12,984 bases of DNA. It comes from Gemmatimonadales bacterium. Its GTDB lineage: Bacteria; Gemmatimonadota; Gemmatimonadetes; Gemmatimonadales; GWC2-71-9. Both the position numbers and the translations under genes were made by a program. Below, in pieces: positions 1 through 7,032 of the stretch; within the stretch, counting starts at the first letter, position 1, and every line of letters starts with the position of its first letter. The stretch covers positions 1 through 12,984 of the forward strand of contig JAWKQM010000023.1 of assembly GCA_041390145.1 (NCBI GenBank), read 5' to 3'. The notes under the pieces were generated by a model, which was not told the origin of the DNA, did no database searches, and saw nothing but the letters and a program-made list of their open reading frames with translations.

Positions 1-1
1 T

Positions 2-2629
2 GAGGATATCCTGAACGCCGTGGTCACTGCGGCGGCCAATGGGAACCGACTGGAGCGGATGCGCCCGATCGTGAAGCCGTGGGCTCGCGAGGTACAACGG
101 CTGCTGGCCAAGGAGCCGGAACTCGCGGTCTCTGCCGCGTTCGCCAAGGGCTACGCGTCCGTAGCGGACAAGATGGGCTGGGACGCCGACCGCCGCGCGG
201 CCACCGACGGCGAGGCGGGAATCGTTCAGCAGCGGCTGGCGGAATTCCCGATCGCGCGCACCCGGCCATTCTTCGATGCCGTGGAAGGCAAGACGAAGGG
301 GACCGGCGGCCTGTTGTCGGTCACCGTCAATCCTGAAGCGTGCAAGGGGTGCAACCTCTGCGTGGATGTCTGCCCCGACGGCGCGCTGGTCACCATCCGC
401 CAGGACGACGACTCGTTGGCGCTCCTGCGCCGCAATTGGGAAGTGTGGCAGGAGCTCCCGGACACCGACGACCGGTTTGTCAACGTCTCCGACGTCGATG
501 AAGGAATTGGTGTCCTCTCCTCGCTCCTGCTCAAGAAGGCCACCTACCGCTCGATGGTTGGGGGCGACGGCGCCTGCATGGGGTGCGGCGAGAAGACGGC
601 CGTCCACCTCATCGTCTCGTCCATCTTCGCCTCGATGCAGCCGCGGGTGAAGGAACATCTCGTCCACCTCGACGAGCTGATCACGGCCCTGGACGGGATG
701 GCCCGGGAACTCCTCGCCTCAGGCGCCGACCTCGAGGCCGCCGCCAAGGGGAGCGGCGCCGCCGCGGTCCCAGTCGATGCGGCCAAGCGGGAGCAGCTCG
801 CCCGCCTCACCAAGACCATCGCCGAACTGCGCGACCTGCAATGGCGTTACCAGGCCGGCCCAAGCGGCGTCGGCCGTGCACCCATGGGAATGGCCAACAG
901 CACCGGCTGCTCTTCGGTCTGGGGCAGCACCTATCCCTACAACCCGTACCCGTTCCCCTGGGTGAACCACCTCTTCCAGGATGCGCCGTCGATCGCCATC
1001 GGTCTCTTCGAGGCGCAGATGCGGAAGATGGCCGACAACGTGGCGCTGGTCCGCCGTGCGGAGCTCCTCCGCGACGGCTCCTACGACCCGGGCATGCACG
1101 ATGAATTGCTGTCGTCACTTACCTGGACCGATTTCGACGATGACGAGTTTGCGCTCTGCCCGCCGATCCTCGCCATGGGCGGCGACGGGGCGATGCTCGA
1201 CATCGGGTTCCAGAACCTCTCGCGCCTGCTTGCCTCCGGCAAGCCAATCCGGGTGGTGGTACTCGACACCCAGGTGTACTCGAACACCGGCGGGCAGGCC
1301 TGTACGTCGGGCTTCACCGGCCAGGTGGCCGACATGTCCGGCTTCGGCAAGGCACAGCACGGCAAGAAAGAGGTCCGGAAGGAACTGGCGCTGCTCGGCA
1401 TCGCGCACCGCGGTGTGTATGTTCACCAGAGCTCGCAGGCGGCCGCCTCCCACCTCATCGGCGGCGTCCTGCGGGGATTGCACAAGCGGCGCCCGGTGCT
1501 GATCAACGTCTACACGCCCTGCCCGGTCGAACATGGCCTGGCCGACGACTGGTCGCAGCACGCGGCGCGCCTGGCGCTCGAGAGCCGGGCGTTCCCCTTC
1601 CTCACCTTCGACCCCGACGCCGGCCCGACCTACGCCGACCAGCTCTCACTCGACGGCAATCCGGCCGTCGACGACCTCTGGCCGACCTACACCCTGCGGT
1701 TCCTCGACGACTCCGGGTCGGAGGAAGCGCTGGAACTGCCGGTGACCATCGCGGACTGGGCCGCGACCGAGGCGCGCTTCAAGCAGCACTTCAAGGAGGT
1801 GCCGGCGAGCGAGTGGAACGAGGAGATGCGTCCCTTCCACGAGTTCTTCATTCTGTCCGCCGAAGAGCGGGAGGGCCTGACCCCGTACATCCTGGCCCTC
1901 ACCAAGGAGCGGAAGCTCCGCCGGCTGCGGGTGTCGAAGGAGATCGTACAGCTGGCGGAGGAGCGGCAGATGTTCTGGTCGCAGCTCCGGCAGATTGCCG
2001 GGCTCGAGGTGGCGCCGGCCGTGCGAGACCTGGTGGCTGCGTCCCTCGAGGAAGAGTTCGAGTCACGCAGCGCCGCCTTGCGGGCCGAATACGAGCAGAA
2101 GCTGACCGACCTCCGCGCCAGCTACCCGGCGCAGATGGCCCGGCAGCTCGCCACGGCACTGCTCTCGAAGGCCGGCGGGTCGGCCGCGGTGGCGGAGTTC
2201 CTGGCGGAGCTCCCGGCTGCGACGATGCCGGCCAACGGCAACGCAGTCGCAACGGCACCAGCGGCACCAGCGCCAGCGACGAAGGCACCCGCGCCCGCTG
2301 CCGTACCGCCCGCCGCGGCTCCCGCCGCCGTGGCGCCGGCACCGACACCGGCCGCTGAGGTGGAAGAGGACGAGGGCATGGTCCTCGAGGCGTATATCGA
2401 CTCCGCCCGGTGCACCAGCTGTGACGAATGCACCAACATCAGCAAGAAGCTGTTCGCCTACAACGCCGACAAGCAGGCCTATATCAAGGACGCGGCGGCG
2501 GGGACATTCAAGCAACTGGTGACCGCGGCCGAACGGTGCCCGGTGTCCATCATCCACCCGGGCACCCCGCTCAACCCGAAGGAGAAGGACCTCGACAAGT
2601 GGATTGCGCGCGCGGCAAAGTTCAACTGA
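2..2629 (+). CDS. nifJ: NifJ-type 2-oxoacid (pyruvate):ferredoxin oxidoreductase with C-terminal ferredoxin domain; 5' end outside window
   Basis: The reading frame is open to the left edge, so this is the C-terminal 875 residues of a longer protein. Family members oxidise pyruvate or a related 2-oxoacid to acyl-CoA and CO2 with TPP, passing electrons through [4Fe-4S] clusters. Fragment numbering: a cluster motif CxxCxxCxxxCP (Cys114, 117, 120, 124); the TPP-domain proximal-cluster cysteines in GACMGCGEK (192, 195), STGCSSVWG (303) and probably TPCPVEHG (507); the TPP-binding GGDG (393-396) and VYSNTGGQ near 425-432. After a charged helical stretch (about 635-735) and an Ala/Pro-rich linker (about 740-793) comes a one-cluster ferredoxin domain (Cys804, 807, 810, 846). 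About 107 residues separate Cys195 from Cys303, far more than the roughly 25 in classical PFORs, so this is the extended variant. The substrate-specificity domains are off-window, so pyruvate is assumed. It sits 10 bp before rnfC, implying co-transcription. Confidence 0.9.
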   Translation, partial: EDILNAVVTAAANGNRLERMRPIVKPWAREVQRLLAKEPELAVSAAFAKGYASVADKMGWDADRRAATDGEAGIVQQRLAEFPIARTRPFFDAVEGKTKGTGGLLSVTVNPEACKGCNLCVDVCPDGALVTIRQDDDSLALLRRNWEVWQELPDTDDRFVNVSDVDEGIGVLSSLLLKKATYRSMVGGDGACMGCGEKTAVHLIVSSIFASMQPRVKEHLVHLDELITALDGMARELLASGADLEAAAKGSGAAAVPVDAAKREQLARLTKTIAELRDLQWRYQAGPSGVGRAPMGMANSTGCSSVWGSTYPYNPYPFPWVNHLFQDAPSIAIGLFEAQMRKMADNVALVRRAELLRDGSYDPGMHDELLSSLTWTDFDDDEFALCPPILAMGGDGAMLDIGFQNLSRLLASGKPIRVVVLDTQVYSNTGGQACTSGFTGQVADMSGFGKAQHGKKEVRKELALLGIAHRGVYVHQSSQAAASHLIGGVLRGLHKRRPVLINVYTPCPVEHGLADDWSQHAARLALESRAFPFLTFDPDAGPTYADQLSLDGNPAVDDLWPTYTLRFLDDSGSEEALELPVTIADWAATEARFKQHFKEVPASEWNEEMRPFHEFFILSAEEREGLTPYILALTKERKLRRLRVSKEIVQLAEERQMFWSQLRQIAGLEVAPAVRDLVAASLEEEFESRSAALRAEYEQKLTDLRASYPAQMARQLATALLSKAGGSAAVAEFLAELPAATMPANGNAVATAPAAPAPATKAPAPAAVPPAAAPAAVAPAPTPAAEVEEDEGMVLEAYIDSARCTSCDECTNISKKLFAYNADKQAYIKDAAAGTFKQLVTAAERCPVSIIHPGTPLNPKEKDLDKWIARAAKFN

Positions 2630-2639
2630 GCGTCCGTTG

Positions 2640-3965
2640 ATGCGCTCACCAGGATTCCGGCACGGCGTCCACCCTCCCGAGGCAAAGGAGCTGACTCATC
2701 AGCTCCCGATCCGTCGGATGCCGTACCCCGACGAGATCGTGCTTCCGCTGCGCCAGCATGCCGGAAAGCCGGCCAAGCTCTGCGTGCAGGTGGGCGACCA
2801 CGTCGAGCGGGGCGACCCGGTCGGACTGGCCGACGGCTGGGTGTCCGTCCCCATCCACTCGTCGGCGGCCGGCCGGGTGACCGACATCGGCATGTGGCCC
2901 CATCCCGACGGCACCATGGCCACCGCCGTACGGATCGCGGTGGACCGGTACGCCGCACAAGTCCCGCGGCCCCGGATGGTGCCGCATTGGGAGGGGCTGT
3001 CGACCGATGACGTGGTGCGCGCGGTGCAGGACGCGGGCGTCGTTGGGCTTGGCGGGGCCGCCTTCCCCACGCATGTGAAGCTGGCTCCGCCGGCTGATTT
3101 TCCGGTCCATACGCTCATCATCAACGGCGCCGAGTGCGAGCCGTACCTGACGTCCGACCACCGGACCATGGCGGAGTACCCGGCGCGGGTCATGTTCGGG
3201 ATCCGGGTGATGATGCACACCATGAAGGTGAGCAAGTGCGTGGTGGGGGTGGAGCGGAACAAGCCCGACGCGATCGACGCGCTGCGCGGCGCACTTCCCG
3301 CCGACCTCGACATCACGATCCTGCCGCTGACCGTGAAGTATCCGCAGGGCGCCGAGAAGATGCTGATCCAGGCAGTCACCGGGGTTGAAGTTCCGTCCGG
3401 CAAGCTGCCGGTGACGGTCGGCGTGGTGGTGCAGAACGTCGGGTCGGTCGCCGCGATTGCGGAGGTGTTCGAAACCGGACTCCCGCTGATCGAGCGAATC
3501 GTGACCGTCTCGGGGCACGGCCTGCTGCGGCCGGCCAACCTCATCGTGCCGGTGGGCACCAAGCTGCGGGACCTGCTGGACTATTGTGGCGGGCTGGCGC
3601 CCGACGCCGCGGAAGTGATCATCGGCGGGCCGATGATGGGGCAAGCCCAGGCCAACCTCGACGCCCCGGTCCTGAAGGGCACGACGGGCGTGGTGGTGCT
3701 GCAGCGGCACGAGACCCGTCTCGAGAAGGTGTACCCCTGCATCCACTGCGGACGCTGCCTCGACGCCTGCCCCGTCTTCCTCAATCCCTCGCTCCTGGGG
3801 GACCTGGCCCGGGTCAGCCGGTATGACGACATGACCGACGCCCACCTGGCGGACTGCATGCTCTGCGGCTCCTGCTCCTACGTGTGCCCCTCCAACATTC
3901 CGCTCTCGCAACTCTTCCAGGCGAGCAAGGTCGCGCTCCGGCGCGCCGCCGCGGGGGCGGCATGA
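2640..3965 (+). CDS. rnfC: RnfC, NADH-binding iron-sulfur subunit of the Rnf ion-translocating complex
   Basis: RnfC is the cytoplasmic peripheral subunit that exchanges electrons with NAD(H) and carries FMN plus two [4Fe-4S] clusters. The 441-residue product starts with the typical GVHPPEAK segment and a barrel-sandwich region (IPLPL-like start, VGDHVERGDPVG at 51-62). It has the nucleotide/flavin motif GLGGAAFPTHVK (137-148) followed by INGAECEPY (161-169). Near the C-terminus are two ferredoxin motifs, CIHCGRCLDACP (Cys367, 370, 373, 377) and CMLCGSCSYVCP (Cys406, 409, 412, 416). The length matches short RnfC proteins without the long repeat tail seen in enterobacteria. The ATG at 2640 is chosen because conserved sequence begins right after it; the frame is open back to a TTG at 2604. 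I see no strong Shine-Dalgarno, so translation may be coupled to the upstream gene. Confidence 0.95.
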   Translation: MRSPGFRHGVHPPEAKELTHQLPIRRMPYPDEIVLPLRQHAGKPAKLCVQVGDHVERGDPVGLADGWVSVPIHSSAAGRVTDIGMWPHPDGTMATAVRIAVDRYAAQVPRPRMVPHWEGLSTDDVVRAVQDAGVVGLGGAAFPTHVKLAPPADFPVHTLIINGAECEPYLTSDHRTMAEYPARVMFGIRVMMHTMKVSKCVVGVERNKPDAIDALRGALPADLDITILPLTVKYPQGAEKMLIQAVTGVEVPSGKLPVTVGVVVQNVGSVAAIAEVFETGLPLIERIVTVSGHGLLRPANLIVPVGTKLRDLLDYCGGLAPDAAEVIIGGPMMGQAQANLDAPVLKGTTGVVVLQRHETRLEKVYPCIHCGRCLDACPVFLNPSLLGDLARVSRYDDMTDAHLADCMLCGSCSYVCPSNIPLSQLFQASKVALRRAAAGAA

Positions 3966-4966
3966 ACGCGCCTCGTCAACCCGGCCTGGTCATCACGGCG
4001 TCGCCGCATGTGCGATCGCAGGATTCGACGCCGGTCATCATGTGGAACGTTGTGGGGACGCTGGTGCCGGTCATCGGGGCGGCGGCGTGGTACTTCGGCA
4101 TCAGCGCGCTGCTGGTGATTTCGGCCGCTGCACTCGGCGCCCTGGTGACCGAACGGCTGTTTGGCCGGGGCGGTTCGCTCGCCGACGGATCGGCGGTCAT
4201 CACCGGCCTCCTCCTTGGACTTACCCTGCCCGCCGGGATGCCGCTCTGGATGGCCGCCCTTGGCGGGGCATTCGGGATCGGCTTCGGGAAGATCGTCTGG
4301 GGCGGCCTCGGGCAGAACGTCTTCAACCCCGCCCTGGTGGGCCGCGCCTTTCTGCAGGCGGCGTTCCCCGTCGCCATCACCACCTGGCCCACCGGCGGCG
4401 GGTCGTTCTGGACCCTGCGGGGCGACCTCTTCGCGCTGCCATTCATGCATCCCGTCACCGACGCCATCACATCCGCCACGCCGCTCGGGCTGCTCAAGTT
4501 CGAGGGCAAGGGCACCGACCTCGCGCACCTGGTCATGGGAAACACCGGCGGATCGCTGGGTGAGACTGCCGCCATCGTGATCCTGGCCTGCGGCGCCTAT
4601 CTGGCCTTCCGCGGGTACCTCAACTGGCGGATTCCCGTCAGCATCTTCCTGACCGTCGCCGCGCTCAGCACCGTGATCCACCTCGTGGACGCGCAGCGCC
4701 CCGACGCCCTCTTCATGCTCTTCTCCGGCGGCCTGATGCTCGGCGCGGTGTACATGGCGACCGACATGGTCACGTCGCCGGTCACCAACCGCGGTCGCTG
4801 GGTGTTCGGCGCCGGGGTCGGTGCACTGGTGGTAGTGATCCGGCTATGGGGCGGCCTGCCCGAGGGCGTCATGTACGCGATCCTGTTCATGAACGCGCTG
4901 GTGCCGTTCATCAATCGCGCCACACAGCCCCGGGTATTCGGCACCGCGCGCAGGGAGGCGGCATGA
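3962..4966 (+). CDS. rnfD: RnfD, flavin-carrying membrane subunit of the Rnf complex
   Basis: RnfD (NqrB homologue) is an integral membrane subunit with covalent FMN that takes part in coupling electron flow to Na+ or H+ transport. The 334-residue product has many hydrophobic helices (for example the segments starting WNVVGTLVPVIGAAAWYFG and the C-terminal WVFGAGVGALVVVIRLWGG). The conserved DAITSATPL stretch ends in Thr173, aligned with the FMN-accepting threonine of the family (S/TxAT). The GLGQNVFNPALVGRAF motif is also typical of RnfD/NqrB. The ATG at 3962 overlaps the rnfC stop codon as ATGA. An in-frame open stretch back to 3884 lies inside rnfC and is not used as the start. ApbE downstream is the expected flavin-attaching enzyme. 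Confidence 0.95.
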   Translation: MNAPRQPGLVITASPHVRSQDSTPVIMWNVVGTLVPVIGAAAWYFGISALLVISAAALGALVTERLFGRGGSLADGSAVITGLLLGLTLPAGMPLWMAALGGAFGIGFGKIVWGGLGQNVFNPALVGRAFLQAAFPVAITTWPTGGGSFWTLRGDLFALPFMHPVTDAITSATPLGLLKFEGKGTDLAHLVMGNTGGSLGETAAIVILACGAYLAFRGYLNWRIPVSIFLTVAALSTVIHLVDAQRPDALFMLFSGGLMLGAVYMATDMVTSPVTNRGRWVFGAGVGALVVVIRLWGGLPEGVMYAILFMNALVPFINRATQPRVFGTARREAA

Positions 4967-5634
4967 CCATGCCGCACTCACACGGCGCCCCTGCCACCGC
5001 CACTCCACGTGCCAGCACCCCGGCGTGGCGCCTGGTGGCCACGCTGGCCGTGGCCGGCGCCATGTCCGGCCTGCTGGTCTCCTCGGTGTACCAGTGGACC
5101 CTCCCCGCCATCGAGCAGCATGCGGCGGAGCGGGAGAAGGCGGCGGTGTACGAAGTCCTCGGCGCACCGGCGCGGTGGGACACGCTCTACCTGGTGGATG
5201 ACGCGCTGACCCGGACCGCCCCCGCCACGAAGGGGGTCGCGCGCACGCCTCGCGCCTTCGTTGGCTTCGATACCGACGGGAAGGAACTGGGGGTGGCCAT
5301 CACCGGCACCGAGCCCGGCTTCCAGGACAACGTGACCATCATGATCGGGTTCCGGCCGGCCACCGGCGAGCTCATCGGCTTCCGCGTACTGGAGCAGAAG
5401 GAAACGCCGGGCCTGGGCGACAAGATCGAGAGCGACACGGCGTTCACCAGCCAGTTTGCCGGACGGATGCCCCCGTTGCGTGGGGTGAAGGGCGCCACCA
5501 GCGGCGGGAAGGACGAAGTCCAGACCATTACGGGCGCCACGATCTCCTCGCGCGCGGTGGTGCGGATCATCAACAACGCCATCGCCAGGTGGAGCCCGCT
5601 CCTCGCCGCCTGGGAAGAGGGAGGTGCCCAGTGA
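4963..5634 (+). CDS. rnfG: RnfG, covalent-FMN periplasmic subunit of the Rnf complex
   Basis: RnfG (NqrC homologue) is anchored by one N-terminal helix and presents a covalently bound FMN on the outer face of the membrane. The product is 223 residues, with a variable N-terminal tail, one membrane helix at about 22-44, and the FMN-binding domain. Conserved segments are VLEQKETPGLGDKI and the flavin-attachment motif TITGATISSRAV, in which Thr193 is the predicted FMN phosphodiester site. The ATG at 4963 overlaps the rnfD stop as ATGA and is preceded by GGAGG at 4954-4958; a second in-frame ATG lies two codons later. The attachment motif is intact, so ApbE-dependent flavinylation is expected. Confidence 0.94.
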   Translation: MTMPHSHGAPATATPRASTPAWRLVATLAVAGAMSGLLVSSVYQWTLPAIEQHAAEREKAAVYEVLGAPARWDTLYLVDDALTRTAPATKGVARTPRAFVGFDTDGKELGVAITGTEPGFQDNVTIMIGFRPATGELIGFRVLEQKETPGLGDKIESDTAFTSQFAGRMPPLRGVKGATSGGKDEVQTITGATISSRAVVRIINNAIARWSPLLAAWEEGGAQ

Positions 5635-6311
5635 CCGACGGCGCGCCCGCCACCCCCGCCAGTCCGCCGGAATTCGTTCCCGGCGCCCCACCCCCGGCCG
5701 CGTTCAGCGCGGACGTGTGGCGGGGCATCGGGCGGGAAAACCCCGTGCTGATCCAGATGCTGGGGCTCTGTCCGTCCATGGCCGTCACCAACACCCTGGC
5801 CAACGGCCTCGCGATGGGCGCGGCCACGCTCCTGGTGCTCGTGGGCTCGGAGGTGTTCGTCTCGCTGTTCCGCAAGGTGATCCCAGGTGAGGTTCGCATC
5901 ACCTCCTACGTCCTGATCATCGCCACCTTCGTGACCGTCGTGGACCTGCTGCTGGCCGCCACCTTTCCGGATATCAGCAAGGCGCTGGGCCCGTTCATGC
6001 CGCTGATCGTCGTCAACTGCATCGTCCTGGGGCGCGCCGAGGCATTTGCGGCGAAGGTCCGGCCGGTGCGCGCCCTGGCCGACGGCATCGGCATGGGCCT
6101 GGGCTTCACCCTGACGCTCGTCGTCATCAGCGGCATCCGCGAACTGCTCGGCCGCGGGTCGCTCCTGAACGTCAACGTCTTTGGCCCGCACTTCGAGCCC
6201 TGGGTGTTCATGGTGATGCCGCCGGGCGGGTTCCTGACCCTTGGCATCCTCATGCTCGGCCTGGCCTGGTTCGCAGAGGCGCGCCGGCGGCGCGCGAAGG
6301 CGGTCGCATGA
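5631..6311 (+). CDS. rnfE: RnfE, membrane subunit of the Rnf complex
   Basis: RnfE (NqrD homologue) is a six-helix membrane protein that pairs with RnfA; together they hold a [2Fe-2S] cluster within the membrane. The 226-residue product contains the two family cysteines, Cys47 in LGLCPSMAVT and Cys130 in VVNCIVLGR, so half the cluster ligands are present. Translation is assigned to the GTG at 5631, which overlaps the rnfG stop as GTGA and has a GAGGGAGG-type ribosome site just upstream. With this start the protein has a non-conserved Pro/Ala-rich cytoplasmic extension of about 28 residues before the conserved WRGIGRENPVLIQMLG segment; no ATG lies between the two. NqrD is the alternative name, but rnfC in the operon and the absence of nqrA/nqrF favour Rnf. 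Confidence 0.94.
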   Translation: MTDGAPATPASPPEFVPGAPPPAAFSADVWRGIGRENPVLIQMLGLCPSMAVTNTLANGLAMGAATLLVLVGSEVFVSLFRKVIPGEVRITSYVLIIATFVTVVDLLLAATFPDISKALGPFMPLIVVNCIVLGRAEAFAAKVRPVRALADGIGMGLGFTLTLVVISGIRELLGRGSLLNVNVFGPHFEPWVFMVMPPGGFLTLGILMLGLAWFAEARRRRAKAVA

Positions 6312-6886
6312 GCAACCTCGCATGGATCTTCGTCTCGACGCTGCTGGTCAGCAACTTCACCCTGGCGATGTTCCTGGGGCTCTGCCCCTTCTTCGGGGTC
6401 ACCTCGAAGATCGACACCGCCTGGCGGCTGGGAGCGGCGAACACCTTTGTGATGCTGCTGACCGCGCTCGGGGCCTGGACCCTCAACACCTACGTGCTCA
6501 CCCAGGTGCCGTTCCTCCGCACCATCGCGTTCATCGTGGTCATCGCCTCGGGCGTCCAGATCGTGGAGATGGCGATCAAGAAGTTCTCGCCCACGCTGTT
6601 CCGGCAGCTGGGCATTTTCCTCCCGCTGATCACCACCAACTGCGCGATCCTCGGCCTGGCGCTCTTCCAGACCGCCCGTCAGTACACCCTGGCCGAGTCG
6701 ATCGTGTTCGCGCTCGGCGGCGGCGCCGGGCTGACGCTGGCCCTCTCACTCATGGCGTCGATCCGGGAGCGCATGGACGTGGCCGACGTGCCGGTCGTGG
6801 CCCGGGGCATGGGTCTGGTGCTGGTGGTGGCCTCCGTGCTGTCGATGGCGTTCATGGGATTCGCCGGCATGGGGAGCGCACCATGA
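6308..6886 (+). CDS. rnfA: RnfA, membrane subunit of the Rnf complex
   Basis: RnfA (NqrE homologue) is a six-helix membrane protein in inverted topology to RnfE. It supplies the other two cysteines of the intramembrane [2Fe-2S] cluster. The 192-residue product has Cys26 in FLGLCPFFGV and Cys112 in TTNCAILG, both at the family positions. The length is standard for the family. The ATG at 6308 overlaps the rnfE stop as ATGA. The gene ends in another ATGA overlap with a 49-residue Cys-rich membrane gene. In most rnfCDGEAB operons rnfB would follow here, but it does not. Confidence 0.95.
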   Translation: MSNLAWIFVSTLLVSNFTLAMFLGLCPFFGVTSKIDTAWRLGAANTFVMLLTALGAWTLNTYVLTQVPFLRTIAFIVVIASGVQIVEMAIKKFSPTLFRQLGIFLPLITTNCAILGLALFQTARQYTLAESIVFALGGGAGLTLALSLMASIRERMDVADVPVVARGMGLVLVVASVLSMAFMGFAGMGSAP

Positions 6887-7032
6887 GCATCACTGTCATC
6901 GCCGTCGCGCTCTGCGCCGGGATGTTCGTCCTGTTTGGCCTCCTGCCGCACCGCGGCTGCGATGGACACTGCAGCGGATGTGGCCGCTCCTGCGAGCGGT
7001 ATGACCACGAAGGAGACACCGATGTCGGATGA
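6883..7032 (+). CDS. 49-residue Cys-rich single-pass membrane peptide, possible iron-delivery/maturation factor for Rnf
   Basis: This tiny gene starts in an ATGA overlap with the rnfA stop and has GGGGAG at 6871-6876 as ribosome site. Its last 11 nt overlap the start of apbE. The peptide has one hydrophobic helix (about 2-21) followed by a cysteine cluster C26-x3-C30-x2-C33-x3-C37 and an acidic tail. That layout resembles the FeoB-associated Cys-rich membrane proteins. It also recalls, without clear homology, NqrM, the small membrane protein needed to mature the iron centre of the related Na+-NQR. Sitting between rnfA and apbE, it may help insert iron into the RnfA/RnfE cluster; that is inference from context. 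A degenerate RnfB N-terminus is less likely because the cysteine spacing differs and no ferredoxin domain follows. Confidence 0.7.
   Translation: MSITVIAVALCAGMFVLFGLLPHRGCDGHCSGCGRSCERYDHEGDTDVG

Noticed and set aside
2646..3911. A 421-codon open frame on the minus strand
   Set aside because: It is fully antisense to rnfC, whose Fe-S and nucleotide motifs are complete; the product is His/Arg/Gly-rich with no recognisable domain.
5187..6323. A 378-codon open frame on the minus strand
   Set aside because: It is antisense to rnfG and rnfE, both with intact cofactor residues.
5631..6886. Assignment of the membrane genes to Na+-NQR (nqrD/nqrE)
   Set aside because: RnfC with two ferredoxin motifs is present, NqrA and NqrF are not, and gene order C-D-G-E-A is that of Rnf.
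6883..7032. The 49-residue peptide as a truncated RnfB remnant
   Set aside because: It has a TM helix and cysteines like an RnfB N-terminus, but the spacing (x3, x2, x3) does not match the RnfB cluster motif, and no ferredoxin-domain sequence appears in any frame before or inside apbE.
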